DNA from: Pseudomonas fluorescens
Lineage (GTDB): Bacteria; Pseudomonadota; Gammaproteobacteria; Pseudomonadales; Pseudomonadaceae
DNA: 64,000 bases
Direction: 5' to 3'
Assembly: GCF_001623525.1 (NCBI RefSeq)
Contig: NZ_CP015225.1
Span: 1,426,001 to 1,490,000, forward strand
This document shows positions 27,212 through 35,309 of the stretch, in pieces. Every line of letters begins with the position of its first letter. Position 1 is the stretch's first letter. A program made the translations under genes and the position numbers. The notes beneath the pieces were generated by a model. It did not search any database, was not told where the DNA came from, and worked only from the letters and a program-made list of their open reading frames with translations.

Positions 27212-28102
27212 ATGGCAAACCCTCCCAAGCCAATCAAGGAAAGAAAAGTGACCAGTAAAACCATCGGCTCCATCGTTGCTGCAATCGCGGGCATCGTCCT
27301 GTTGTGCGTGTTCTTTGGCAGTTGGTACACGGTCGACGAAACCGAGCGTGGCGTACTGCTGCGCAACGGGGCGCTGGTCGGGGTGATTGAACCGGGACTG
27401 TCCTTCAAGACGCCCTTTATCGAGTCGGTACGCCTGATCAGCGTCCAGAGCCAAGTGACGGCTTATGAAGACCTCCAGGCCTACAGCAAGGACCAACAGT
27501 CCGCCCAGCTCAAGGTGTCCGTGTCCTGGCACATCGCGCCTTCCGATGTCGCGAAGGTCTATACGCAGTTCAAGGACCTGGAAGGTATCCGCGACCGGAT
27601 GATCAGCCGCCAGGTGCCAACCCAGGTGGAAAACGTATTCGGCAAGTTCAACGCCGTGGCTGCCGTGCAGAACCGCGTCCAACTGGTCAACGATATTTCC
27701 ACGGCCATCAAGGCGACCATTACCGGCCCCGTGATCATCGACAGCGTCCAGGTCGAGAACATCGACTTCAGTGACGCCTACGAAAAAGCCATCGAAGCGC
27801 GCATGGCTGCGGAAGTCCAGGTCAAGACCCGCGAACAACAGCTCGCCACCGAGCAGGTGCAAGCACAGATTCGCGTGACTCAGGCCCAGGCGGAGGCCGA
27901 TTCGCAAGTCGCGCAGGCCAAGGCAGACGCACTGGCGACCGAGTTGCGCGGCAAAGCCGAGGCCGAAGCCATCAAGGCACGGGCCCAGGCCCTGGCCAGC
28001 AACCAGAACCTGGTGGAACTGACCAAGGCCGAACGCTGGAATGGTGTCTTGCCAACCACCGTGCTGCCAAACGGCGCCCTGCCCTTCATCGACATCAAGT
28101 AA
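27212..28102 (+). CDS. Prohibitin/SPFH-domain membrane protein
   Basis: The 296-residue protein has one N-terminal membrane helix (IGSIVAAIAGIVLLCVFFG) and an SPFH domain starting TVDETERGVLLRNG. A long Ala/Glu/Gln coiled coil follows (VQAQIRVTQAQAEADSQVAQAKADALATE, from which only short parts need quoting). Prohibitin-like proteins form large inner-membrane rings that scaffold or regulate proteases such as FtsH. A BI-1/YccA protein, also tied to FtsH, is encoded nearby, on the other side of the tRNA. I use ATG 27212; a TTG 12 bases earlier is unlikely. Confidence 0.87.
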   Translation: MANPPKPIKERKVTSKTIGSIVAAIAGIVLLCVFFGSWYTVDETERGVLLRNGALVGVIEPGLSFKTPFIESVRLISVQSQVTAYEDLQAYSKDQQSAQLKVSVSWHIAPSDVAKVYTQFKDLEGIRDRMISRQVPTQVENVFGKFNAVAAVQNRVQLVNDISTAIKATITGPVIIDSVQVENIDFSDAYEKAIEARMAAEVQVKTREQQLATEQVQAQIRVTQAQAEADSQVAQAKADALATELRGKAEAEAIKARAQALASNQNLVELTKAERWNGVLPTTVLPNGALPFIDIK

Positions 28103-28367
28103 TGCCACCGGCGCGGCTATCCGGCCGCGCCTGCTTCACTGCGGCGCGCTGCGCAGCAAACATCGCCCCTCTCGTTAGCGCTACACTCAGCCATGAAACC
28201 GACGTTCATCGTTAGCAGGGAGCTCAACGTGTACCCAGGCCAAAGCAAACCGGCACGCCACCCCCGCACGACGTTTACCTTTCCCCCTTCCGGCTCCCCC
28301 TCGAGCCTCTCTCCGCCCTCGAGCATTCACCGACTCCTTCGATAAGCGCCCTGAACAGGAGAATAGC

Positions 28368-30164
28368 GTGACCACTATTATCAAAAAATATAAATGGCCC
28401 GCCCTATTGGCCATCGCGCTTGTTGTTTTTTCGGCTCTGATATTCTTTTTGATCAAGTCATACACATACGACTCATCGACCTACTTCGAATCCCGCGACT
28501 TCATTCGCCAGCTCAAGCAAGCCGACGCAAACTGGAACGTCAAGATCCTCAGGAAAAAGATCGGCATGAACAACAACCTGTCGTTGACACCGCCACTCGA
28601 GGCCGGCAGTCGATGGGAGCAGTTGGAGCAGCTCAATAACGCTGGCCCACTGGCCGTTCTTTGGGCATCCAGACGCAACGGCTACGTGGAGGCGGTCAAG
28701 AACAAAACGGTGCTGGTCGATCAATTCCAGCAACACAACGCCAATCTACGCACCGCCCTGGATGCGTTGCCGATGGTCGAGGATGGTATTCAAACCTTGC
28801 TCGACGGGATGAGCGCCGAAAGCCCGACGGAACATCTGGCAACAGCTTCCAATGTTCGTGAGCTGACGCTGACGACGCTGGAGTACGCACTTTATGTCAC
28901 CTCGGACAAAGCCGAGGAAGTGCAGCGCCAATTGAGTGATCTGGAAAAATACCTCGATCAACTGCCTGCAACCAGCCAGCCCCTTTTCATTGCCCTGACC
29001 CAGCACGTCAAATCCATTATCCAGGAACAACCGATCGTCAATGACCTGCTGGATCGCATCAGCGTGATTCCGGTGGCCCAGGAACTGGACAGCATCACCG
29101 AGCTATTGAACGAGACCCAGCGCAGGACCGCCGCTGCGGACCGTCAATACCATATCTACCTGGGCGCGTGTGCCAGCCTCATGGCGCTGTTGATGATCTA
29201 CCTGGCGGTGCGGTTGGTTCGCAGTTACGCCGTCATCAACCAGATCAACCAGCAACTGCAAACGTCCAATGAGCGGCTCGAAGAGCGCGTGCAGGAGCGC
29301 ACCCGAGAACTGATGGAGGCAGAACGCGAACTGGTGGATGCGGCCCGAATGGCGGGCATGGCCGAAATCGCCACGAATGTGTTGCACAACGTCGGGAATG
29401 TGCTGAACAGCGTGAATATTTCAGCCGAACTCGTCACCCGCAAGTTGAGGAACAGCAAGACGATCGGGCTCACCAAGGCGGTCAAAATGATGAATGAACA
29501 TGCCGAAGATCTCGGCCAGTTCATCACCCATGATGAAAAAGGTCGGTTGCTGCCGCGTTATTTCAACGAACTGGTCGACTCCATCGCCGCAGAACAAGCC
29601 GTGCTTATCGATGAGCTGGCGCAGTTGACCAAGAGCATCGATCACATCAAGGAAATCGTCACCACTCAACAAACCTACGCAGGGGCAGCCAGGCTGATCG
29701 AACCGCTCAATGTCAGCGATCTGTTCGAAGATGCGCTACGCATGAACTCGGGCGCGCTCAGTCGGCATCACGTCACCGTCATCAAGGAGTATCAGGACGT
29801 TCCTGCGATCATGGGCGACAAGCATAGGTTGCTGCTGATCCTGATCAACCTGATCAGCAACGCCAAATTCGCGATGTCACACACCAGCGAGCACCCACGG
29901 GAGATGACCCTGGGGATCCGCATCCTCGACGAAACGACACTATGCCTCAGCGTCAAGGACCGAGGCGAAGGCATTTCCCCGGAGAACCTGGCCCGCATCT
30001 TCAATCACGGTTTCACGACCCGCAAGGACGGCCATGGGTTTGGCTTGCACAGCTGCGCCCTGGCGGCGGTTGAAATGAATGGCCGCCTTTATGTCCATAG
30101 CGACGGACCGGGGCAAGGTGCTCTGTTTACCCTGGAAGTCCCGTTGGAATTGGCCCGCGCCTGA
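28368..30164 (+). CDS. Membrane-bound sensor histidine kinase
   Basis: The 598-residue kinase starts at GTG with AGGAGA six bases upstream. Helix 1 (WPALLAIALVVFSALIFFLI) and helix 2 near 265-285 (LGACASLMALLMIYLAVRLV) enclose a 230-residue, mostly helical periplasmic sensor similar to DAHL-type domains. A short coiled coil leads to a histidine in NVLHNVGNVLNSV and a HATPase with NLISNAKFAM, KDRGEGISPEN and GHGFGLHS. The H-box is of the HNVGN type rather than HE-L. No response regulator is adjacent, so its partner is unknown. Confidence 0.86.
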   Translation: MTTIIKKYKWPALLAIALVVFSALIFFLIKSYTYDSSTYFESRDFIRQLKQADANWNVKILRKKIGMNNNLSLTPPLEAGSRWEQLEQLNNAGPLAVLWASRRNGYVEAVKNKTVLVDQFQQHNANLRTALDALPMVEDGIQTLLDGMSAESPTEHLATASNVRELTLTTLEYALYVTSDKAEEVQRQLSDLEKYLDQLPATSQPLFIALTQHVKSIIQEQPIVNDLLDRISVIPVAQELDSITELLNETQRRTAAADRQYHIYLGACASLMALLMIYLAVRLVRSYAVINQINQQLQTSNERLEERVQERTRELMEAERELVDAARMAGMAEIATNVLHNVGNVLNSVNISAELVTRKLRNSKTIGLTKAVKMMNEHAEDLGQFITHDEKGRLLPRYFNELVDSIAAEQAVLIDELAQLTKSIDHIKEIVTTQQTYAGAARLIEPLNVSDLFEDALRMNSGALSRHHVTVIKEYQDVPAIMGDKHRLLLILINLISNAKFAMSHTSEHPREMTLGIRILDETTLCLSVKDRGEGISPENLARIFNHGFTTRKDGHGFGLHSCALAAVEMNGRLYVHSDGPGQGALFTLEVPLELARA

Positions 30165-30196
30165 TCATCGTGACGGGCGCGGGCTGGCCCGCCGGC

Positions 30197-30268
30197 ATCG
30201 CGAGCAAGCTGCTCCCACAGGGGATTTTTGGTGAACAGCCGGAAAAACTGTGGGAGCTTGCTCGCGAT
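30197..30268. repeat. REP-like inverted pair (family B)
   Basis: ATCGCGAGCAAGCTGCTCCCACAG and CTGTGGGAGCTTGCTCGCGAT are inverted around a 28-base centre (described here by their 20-base cores). It is the last REP seen; none occur in the following 33.7 kb. Confidence 0.85.
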
Positions 30269-30311
30269 AGCGGTGTACCTGTCACCGAGAGAGTGGATGT
30301 ACCGGCCCCCT

Positions 30312-30503
30312 CTATTTCGTGTTTACAGGCCGGCCACTACGGGCTCTTCGGGTCGGCAACGCGGCGGCGTAGGCCAGCGCTTCCTCACGGGAAGCAAAGG
30401 AACCCAACCGGTCAGCCTGGGTGCAGACCCTCCACGGGCCGCTGTTTACGCTAAGCACGTCATAACCGTTGATGTGCATTTTCGTCAGCATTGCAGTACT
30501 CAT
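30312..30503 (-). CDS. Small conserved-type hypothetical protein
   Basis: The 63-residue soluble protein has an excellent ribosome site, GGAGGTG four bases before ATG 30503. The pattern YDVLSVNSGPWRVCTQADRL followed by FASREEALAYAAALP resembles short DUF2188-like domains (beta strands, then a helix), but I am not sure of the family. The C-terminus is basic. It lies between the kinase gene (convergent) and the deacetylase gene, which is upstream on the same strand 103 bases away. Confidence 0.72.
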   Translation of the reverse strand: MSTAMLTKMHINGYDVLSVNSGPWRVCTQADRLGSFASREEALAYAAALPTRRARSGRPVNTK

Positions 30504-30606
30504 TGGTCACCTCCGACTTTAACCAAGGGTGCACGGCCTACCATACACGCGGATTGCGCTGGGCGGCCAACCGAACGTCGCGACACCCGCCGCATTCGTG
30601 GCGCTC

Positions 30607-31506
30607 TCAGTGGGAATCCGAATCCCACAACCAGTCCCACAGCCCCGGCAAATGCACGGGCCCAGCGCTGTGATCGACCGTCCGAGCCAAGGCCGCTCGC
30701 TCCAGCGCCTGGTGGTCATCATAGAACGGCTTGGCGTCGGTCCTCACGCCGGTAGCCTTGGCACTCTCGAGCAGGATTTGCAGGTATTCGCGAGCATGCC
30801 GGGCGGTATAACGATTGATGTCGTGAAACGTCACCACCACTGGAATAACCCCATCCACCGCTGGCAGTTGCCCGGCGGCGATGCGCTCGCGCACTTCGGA
30901 AAGTTGCCGGGTCAGGTTGATCCGCCGCCGCGGGCTCATCGTGATGCCCCAGACTTTGCCGTCATTAGCACTCAGGTCGGTCAACAGGATGTGCAGGCCA
31001 TGCTGTCGGTAGGCGGCCGCAGTGCGCTTGTCGAAGCTCCAGAATGGCGGCCTCACCAAAATCGGTGCCGCACCGCTAATGGCAGCGATGTCGCTCCCAC
31101 CATTGTTGAGCGATTGCTCCAGCTCATCAGGGCTCAGCGACCGGTGATTGGTGTGCCAGTGGGTCGCCGTATGAAAGGCCAGCACATGGCCTTCCTGCTG
31201 TTCACGGCGCATGACCGAGCGGCCAATATCACTGCCACCAGCACGTGGTGCGCGAGTCTGCAGGAAAAATACCGCCTTGATGCCGGGCTGTACCGGATTG
31301 TCTGCGAGTGCGTCGAGCACCTCCAGGCTAGGGTTCCAGAAAGACGAGGCACTGGGACCATCATCGAATGTCAGCAGGAAACGGATCGGGGGGTGTTCGC
31401 GCAAACGTTGCTCGGTTTGCGGCGTCAGTTCGATGGGGGCGCCAATGCAACCCGACAAACCGATGGTGAGGGCTGCGACGAACAGCACCCTGGCGATGTT
31501 TTTCAT
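30607..31506 (-). CDS. Polysaccharide deacetylase-family lipoprotein
   Basis: The 299-residue precursor begins MKNIARVLFVAALTIG with lipobox LSGC. The NodB domain shows motif 1 FLLTFDDGPSA (catalytic base and metal-binding Asp), motif 2 AFHTATHWHTNH (two metal His in an H-x-x-x-H arrangement), motif 3 RPPFWSFD and a late VTFHDIN (motif 5 His). It should deacetylate an N-acetylated glycan in the periplasm. Start ATG 31506 has AAAGG six bases upstream. It is followed at some distance by the small gene at 30503. Confidence 0.88.
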   Translation of the reverse strand: MKNIARVLFVAALTIGLSGCIGAPIELTPQTEQRLREHPPIRFLLTFDDGPSASSFWNPSLEVLDALADNPVQPGIKAVFFLQTRAPRAGGSDIGRSVMRREQQEGHVLAFHTATHWHTNHRSLSPDELEQSLNNGGSDIAAISGAAPILVRPPFWSFDKRTAAAYRQHGLHILLTDLSANDGKVWGITMSPRRRINLTRQLSEVRERIAAGQLPAVDGVIPVVVTFHDINRYTARHAREYLQILLESAKATGVRTDAKPFYDDHQALERAALARTVDHSAGPVHLPGLWDWLWDSDSH

Positions 31507-31736
31507 GTCTTGCCTTTTGTTGATGCCGCGCTGCGTCGCCTTTGATCCCTGGCCTACGGTGTTGAAGCTCACCTTGGAGAAGGGTAACCGGGTTTGGTTC
31601 CTTGCCGCGAATTCCGACCGCTTTGGTATTGCTCCGTGCTCGAGCCTGGGCGGTATTAATTTGACCGTCTGGAAATTCGATGGAATTTTCCGCATGCCTT
31701 TGTATCCATCCGTATAGGACTAATTAGGGAGGATTT

Positions 31737-31991
31737 ATGGGCGGGCCATCGCTTTACATCATCGACTACATGCTCCATGGCGAACCCAAGTCATTCATTA
31801 TTCGCGCAGAAGCGATGAATAACTCCGAGGCTTGGCATTGGGCCAGTTGCGACGCGGGGGTCGGGCGCATACCGAAATTCGGGAGAGAGAAGGTCAAGCG
31901 GGTCTCCAAGCCCCTGGCTGAAAAATACGGTATTACCGACGTGCGCTGGCGGGCGAGCGTCACGCCGTCCTGGGTCAAGGAGTCCAGCTGA
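31737..31991 (+). CDS. DUF6555-like small protein
   Basis: The 84-residue protein carries LYIIDYMLHGEPKSFIIRAE, NNSEAWHWASCDAGVGRIP and EKYGITDVRWR, a pattern I associate with a Pseudomonas-specific DUF6555 family. GGGAGGA precedes the ATG. It is cytoplasmic and of unknown function. A terminator follows at 32090. Confidence 0.8.
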   Translation: MGGPSLYIIDYMLHGEPKSFIIRAEAMNNSEAWHWASCDAGVGRIPKFGREKVKRVSKPLAEKYGITDVRWRASVTPSWVKESS

Positions 31992-32089
31992 CATCATTGG
32001 CATTGTTTGCGACGCACCGGCTGTCTAGCCGGACGCCGGATTCTTCGACAGACCTGAAATAACTCAACTACGCTTAAACCACGGCACAG

Positions 32090-32108
32090 CCCGCCCCTGG
32101 CGGGTTTT
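32090..32108 (+). terminator. Rho-independent terminator
   Basis: CCCGCC and GGCGGG pair over a three-base loop and are followed by TTTT. It ends the DUF6555-like transcript about 100 bases after its stop. Confidence 0.8.
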
Positions 32109-32143
32109 GTGCTGCCTCATCAACCCCTGAATGGAGGTGTGAC

Positions 32144-32374
32144 ATGTCCGAAAAAGAGTCCATCACCACCCTGCTCACCTTGCTCGAATCGCGTCAGGCC
32201 CGGCTCACGGCAGCCTGCAAGGAAATCGCCGACTGGGTCGACCACCAGGGCGGGCATCCCACCGCAGTGCGCATCCGGGACCGGCTCAACGACATCGACA
32301 AAGATGCCCCGTCGATCCAAAGCGCGCTAATGTCGCTCAAGCCTGCTGAACCCCCTCTGCCCAAGTTTCGCTGA
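32144..32374 (+). CDS. Small helical hypothetical protein
   Basis: The 76-residue soluble protein begins MSEKESITTLLTLLESRQ and is predicted all-helical, with alternating charges. GGAGGTG lies four bases before the ATG, a strong ribosome site. The middle (IADWVDHQGGHPTAVRIRDRL) is similar in plan to the broken ORF at 52333-52543, suggesting a small Pseudomonas paralogous family. Function unknown. Confidence 0.75.
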   Translation: MSEKESITTLLTLLESRQARLTAACKEIADWVDHQGGHPTAVRIRDRLNDIDKDAPSIQSALMSLKPAEPPLPKFR

Positions 32375-32495
32375 CGCGCTGCGCCAGACCTGTTTCTCCC
32401 TGAGTTCTACCGGTTGGAAAATCGATGGAACGCGGGCTTTTTCTGCACCTCGAAATTGATAGGCACCGGTGCAGAAACCGCAAAGGGAGAAACTC

Positions 32496-32921
32496 ATGAA
32501 TGCCAGAATCCTGCTATTGATCGTTTGTGCGAGCCCCGCCGCCGTCTTGGCCCAAGGTTGCGATGTCATCACTCGATCCCAGAGCCAGGCCGTTCCAGTG
32601 ATCGAAAGCCACAGCTGCTATGAATATAAAGGCATGCCCGCGGAAACCCTCGATTGGTCTTGCAGCAATGAAAGCAAAGGAACGCTCACGACCCAAAAGC
32701 GTAAAGTCGAGCGTTGTGCCGAAGGATACGTGGCGACATGCCAGGCGAAGCCGACCCAGGAAGCGTTGGCCAACCCGCACTCAACCAGCAAGGACAAGCG
32801 CGGTGGGTCGGCCACTCTTCCCGATAATGCAAAATTGACGTGGTACTACTACGGTATCGAGCAGTTGCAGCAGGCCCCGGAAGACTGCGAAACCACCGGC
32901 GGCAATTGGATAAACCATTGA
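32496..32921 (+). CDS. Secreted cysteine-containing hypothetical protein
   Basis: The 141-residue precursor has a signal peptide (MNARILLLIVCASPAAVLAQG). Its mature part has six Cys (CDVITR, SCYEY, WSCSN, ERCAEG, ATCQAK, EDCETT), which suggests three periplasmic disulfides. GGGAG lies six bases before ATG 32496. The family is not recognised. Confidence 0.75.
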   Translation: MNARILLLIVCASPAAVLAQGCDVITRSQSQAVPVIESHSCYEYKGMPAETLDWSCSNESKGTLTTQKRKVERCAEGYVATCQAKPTQEALANPHSTSKDKRGGSATLPDNAKLTWYYYGIEQLQQAPEDCETTGGNWINH

Positions 32922-32946
32922 GGTGGCTCCCACAGCCCCTTCCTGG

Positions 32947-33174
32947 CTAGCCCTTGCTGTGCTCCGGCGATGAAGGACCTTCCTTGACCCCGCGAGGCCC
33001 GGCTACGCCCCAAATGACCAGGCCTAGCACTGGCAAGATGATCAGCAGCAGGGCCCAGCCAGCCTTGGTGCCGGCCGACTTGTCGCTTCGAAAGACACTG
33101 ACGATCGCCCACAAATCGACGAGCAGCAAAAGCACCGCAACAGCGATCCAGAAATAACTGGCTAATTCAGACAT
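32947..33174 (-). CDS. PLD nuclease N-terminal-like (PLDc_N) membrane protein
   Basis: The 75-residue protein has two helices, YFWIAVAVLLLLVDLWAIVSV and WALLLIILPVLGLVIWGVAGP, the hairpin known as the PLDc_N domain, followed by a short charged tail. GAGGA lies seven bases before the ATG. It is a small inner-membrane protein of unknown role. Confidence 0.82.
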   Translation of the reverse strand: MSELASYFWIAVAVLLLLVDLWAIVSVFRSDKSAGTKAGWALLLIILPVLGLVIWGVAGPRGVKEGPSSPEHSKG

Positions 33175-33262
33175 GGCCTAATCCTCTTGTCGGTTCAAGG
33201 ATTAGGCAGAGCCGTTGAGGCGCCGTTCAAAGAATTTGCACCCTCAAGATGCGCATTGGCGG

Positions 33263-33448
33263 CTATCCCCGCTCGTTCAGATAAGCGACCCACTGCTCAT
33301 AGGCCTCATGTTGACGCTGGACCGCCTCATCCCAAGTCGATCCACTCATTTGATGAACACATATGAGCTTCATCATTTCCGATGTCGCCGTGTCGAGCTC
33401 CACCAGGAGCTCATGGGATTTGATCTTGAAGTCTTCAACGGTGGTCAT
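33263..33448 (-). CDS. Small hypothetical protein
   Basis: The 61-residue protein starts MTTVEDFKIKSHELLVELD with GGAAGGAAG upstream and ends WDEAVQRQHEAYEQWVAYLNERG. It is helical and acidic. The family is not recognised with confidence. A longer reading from 33520 is possible but lacks a ribosome site. Confidence 0.65.
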   Translation of the reverse strand: MTTVEDFKIKSHELLVELDTATSEMMKLICVHQMSGSTWDEAVQRQHEAYEQWVAYLNERG

Positions 33449-33733
33449 TTCTCGCTTCCTTCCCCTATCGGGGCCGGCCAATGCACCCAACATGGATTCA
33501 TTTTTTTGAAGCTGATTCATTTGAGGCGATAACCGGTCGAAAACCTAGTGCTAGTGGTCGGAGAGATGGATTGGAGCGATGGCAGGCACGAATAAGCTCA
33601 GTCTTCTCCGCTCCGTCGCGGTCGTATTGGATAAGACCTTGAAAAACTCGATATTTGAACGAAGCAGCTAATGCCAGGCGCAAATATTGCAGATATATTT
33701 CACTTTAATGACAGTCACAGATCGAGCACGGCC

Positions 33734-34096
33734 ATGAAAATTCGAGCGACCGTCATCTGCGAGGAAAATCGCCATATCCTCCTGGTTCGCAAAGCCAATA
33801 GCCGCTGGGCACTACCGGGCGGGACCGTCGAGCGTGGAGAAACCCATGCCGGCGCAGCTATCAGGGAGCTTGAAGAAGAAACCGGGCTCGGGGCCGAGAA
33901 TCTGCTTTACCTGATGCGTATCAACGATGGCGACACAGAACATCATGTCTTCGAGGCTTCAGTCAGCAACATCGGTGCGGCCAGACCGCAAAATGAAATC
34001 AGCGATTGTTTCTGGTGCCCGCTGGATTCCCTTGCACAGGTGCAGATGAAGAAAGGCACACGTGAGATTCTGGAAGCGTTTCGGCGGCGGTTGTAA
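33734..34096 (+). CDS. NUDIX hydrolase
   Basis: The 120-residue protein has a perfect NUDIX box, GGTVERGETHAGAAI then RELEEETGL, which binds Mg2+ and cleaves nucleoside diphosphate-X bonds. The remainder is one NUDIX fold, so the substrate cannot be told. ATG 33734 starts the domain cleanly (MKIRATVICEENRHILLV). The last codons (ILEAFRRRL, stop) recur in a diverged copy at 48762-48797 at the far end of the island, so this gene marks the left island boundary. Confidence 0.9.
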   Translation: MKIRATVICEENRHILLVRKANSRWALPGGTVERGETHAGAAIRELEEETGLGAENLLYLMRINDGDTEHHVFEASVSNIGAARPQNEISDCFWCPLDSLAQVQMKKGTREILEAFRRRL

Positions 34097-34190
34097 GGTT
34101 CTCCACCAGCAAATCGGCAAACTAAAAGGGTTGCATGAAAAACCTCATGCAACTCCTTGTTTTATATGGTGATCGAGTTCGGAGTCGAAC
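34061..34190. repeat. Left island-boundary repeat (NUDIX 3' end, hairpin, tRNA-like tail)
   Basis: Three blocks recur in the same order at 48762-48925. They are the last 36 bases of the NUDIX gene (32 of 36 identical), the terminator hairpin with GGGTTGCATG, and a TTTTATATGGTG-linked tail that reads on the minus strand as T-arm plus CCA (GTTCGACTCCGAAC then CCA). Such tails are typical integration points. The left tail is not an intact tRNA: no pairing 5' half is found. Confidence 0.75.
34125..34163. terminator. Bidirectional terminator hairpin at the left boundary
   Basis: GTTGCATG pairs with CATGCAAC, extended by AAGG/CCTT-type bases, with A-run on one side and TTTT on the other. It ends NUDIX transcription and could also end a minus-strand tRNA transcript. 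A near copy is at 48861-48900. Confidence 0.82.
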
Positions 34191-34241
34191 CGACACACCG
34201 TTACGAGAAGATAGTCGAATACATCGAGCAAAGTGTCAGAC

Positions 34242-35165
34242 TCAGGAAAGGTTCTGGCGCCAGGCCCGTGACTCTCGGGCGAACTCGTTGGGCGTCTTTC
34301 CAGTGTGCTGGTGGAAAGCCCGGCTAAAGGTTGCCTGGGAAGAGAAGCTCAGGATCATCGCCACCTCGGCGATGGAATGAGTGCTGTGGGTGAGCAGGTA
34401 CTTGGCACGCTCCATACGCCGCTCGTTGACGTAGCGTTGAGGGGTCTTTCCGGTTGCGGACTTGAAAGAACGGGCGAAGTGAAAGCGGCTGAGATACGCC
34501 ACGGCAGCAAGGTCATCGAGACTGATGTTCGACTCGATATTGTCCTCGATGTAATCCATCACCTGGCGAATGCGCTTGACTCCCGCGTTGGGCACACGCT
34601 CCAGTGACGCCAGGCGAGACGGCATGGCACTGGTAAACCGCTGAATGAGCCGAGCAGCGGCGCTGCACGCCAGCGACTCGACTAGCAATTTTCCCGACGG
34701 CGTCGAGTTCTTTAACTCCAGGAGAATGGCATTGCTGATGCTGGCGATCAGATCGTCTTCAAAACCGCGCTCAAAGCGCATCGTCAAATACTCGCTACCA
34801 TCGAAGCACTCACCCAGTGCCTCGGCAGAAAAATGCTCCGCCCCCAGGTGCACGTGCAACAGGTCGGGCATGCACGCAGAAAGCAAGACAAGGTCTTCCT
34901 GGATGCCTTTGGGGCAGATCCACGCCATCCCGCGCCGGGTCGGTGTCTGCTCGATGACATCGTAGGCCTTGCGTGTCACCACCGAGCCGCTGTCTCCGCG
35001 GGCATCGAATACCAGTTCGGTGGTGGGCTGGCGGGTATTTTTCGCGATCACGCCATCGCTATGGCTGCGCACTTCGGCGACCAGACCATTCCAGTTACGG
35101 TCTGCCGACGAGAGCAACAAGCCGGATGAACTGTATTTTTCGAGTTTGTAACGAAGGAGCGGCAT
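34242..35165 (-). CDS. AraC-family transcriptional regulator
   Basis: The 307-residue protein has an N-terminal effector region and a C-terminal double helix-turn-helix (about 205-300) with SLDDLAAVAYLSRFHFARSF and IAEVAMILSFSSQATFSRAFHQHTG. The conserved tail GKTPNEFARE follows. It stands 145 bases downstream of norB on the same strand, so it could be cotranscribed or control the NO reductase. That link is inference. The start MPLLRYKLEKYSS is chosen over a longer unconserved frame. Confidence 0.88.
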   Translation of the reverse strand: MPLLRYKLEKYSSSGLLLSSADRNWNGLVAEVRSHSDGVIAKNTRQPTTELVFDARGDSGSVVTRKAYDVIEQTPTRRGMAWICPKGIQEDLVLLSACMPDLLHVHLGAEHFSAEALGECFDGSEYLTMRFERGFEDDLIASISNAILLELKNSTPSGKLLVESLACSAAARLIQRFTSAMPSRLASLERVPNAGVKRIRQVMDYIEDNIESNISLDDLAAVAYLSRFHFARSFKSATGKTPQRYVNERRMERAKYLLTHSTHSIAEVAMILSFSSQATFSRAFHQHTGKTPNEFARESRAWRQNLS

Positions 35166-35309
35166 CGAGGTTTCTCTGGGCCCGGTCGTTAAAGGGTCTG
35201 GCGAAGTCTCACATTCCGAGCGCCTTCCTGACAACTGGCAGGCGAATGGCCGATGCAAAAAAAGGCCAGGCGGTTCGATACGCTTGGCGTTTTCAGTCCT
35301 GGGTCTTTG

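Noticed and set aside
34167..34250. Functional tRNA on the minus strand at the left boundary
   Set aside because: The T-arm has a mismatch and no 5' acceptor or anticodon stem can be folded.
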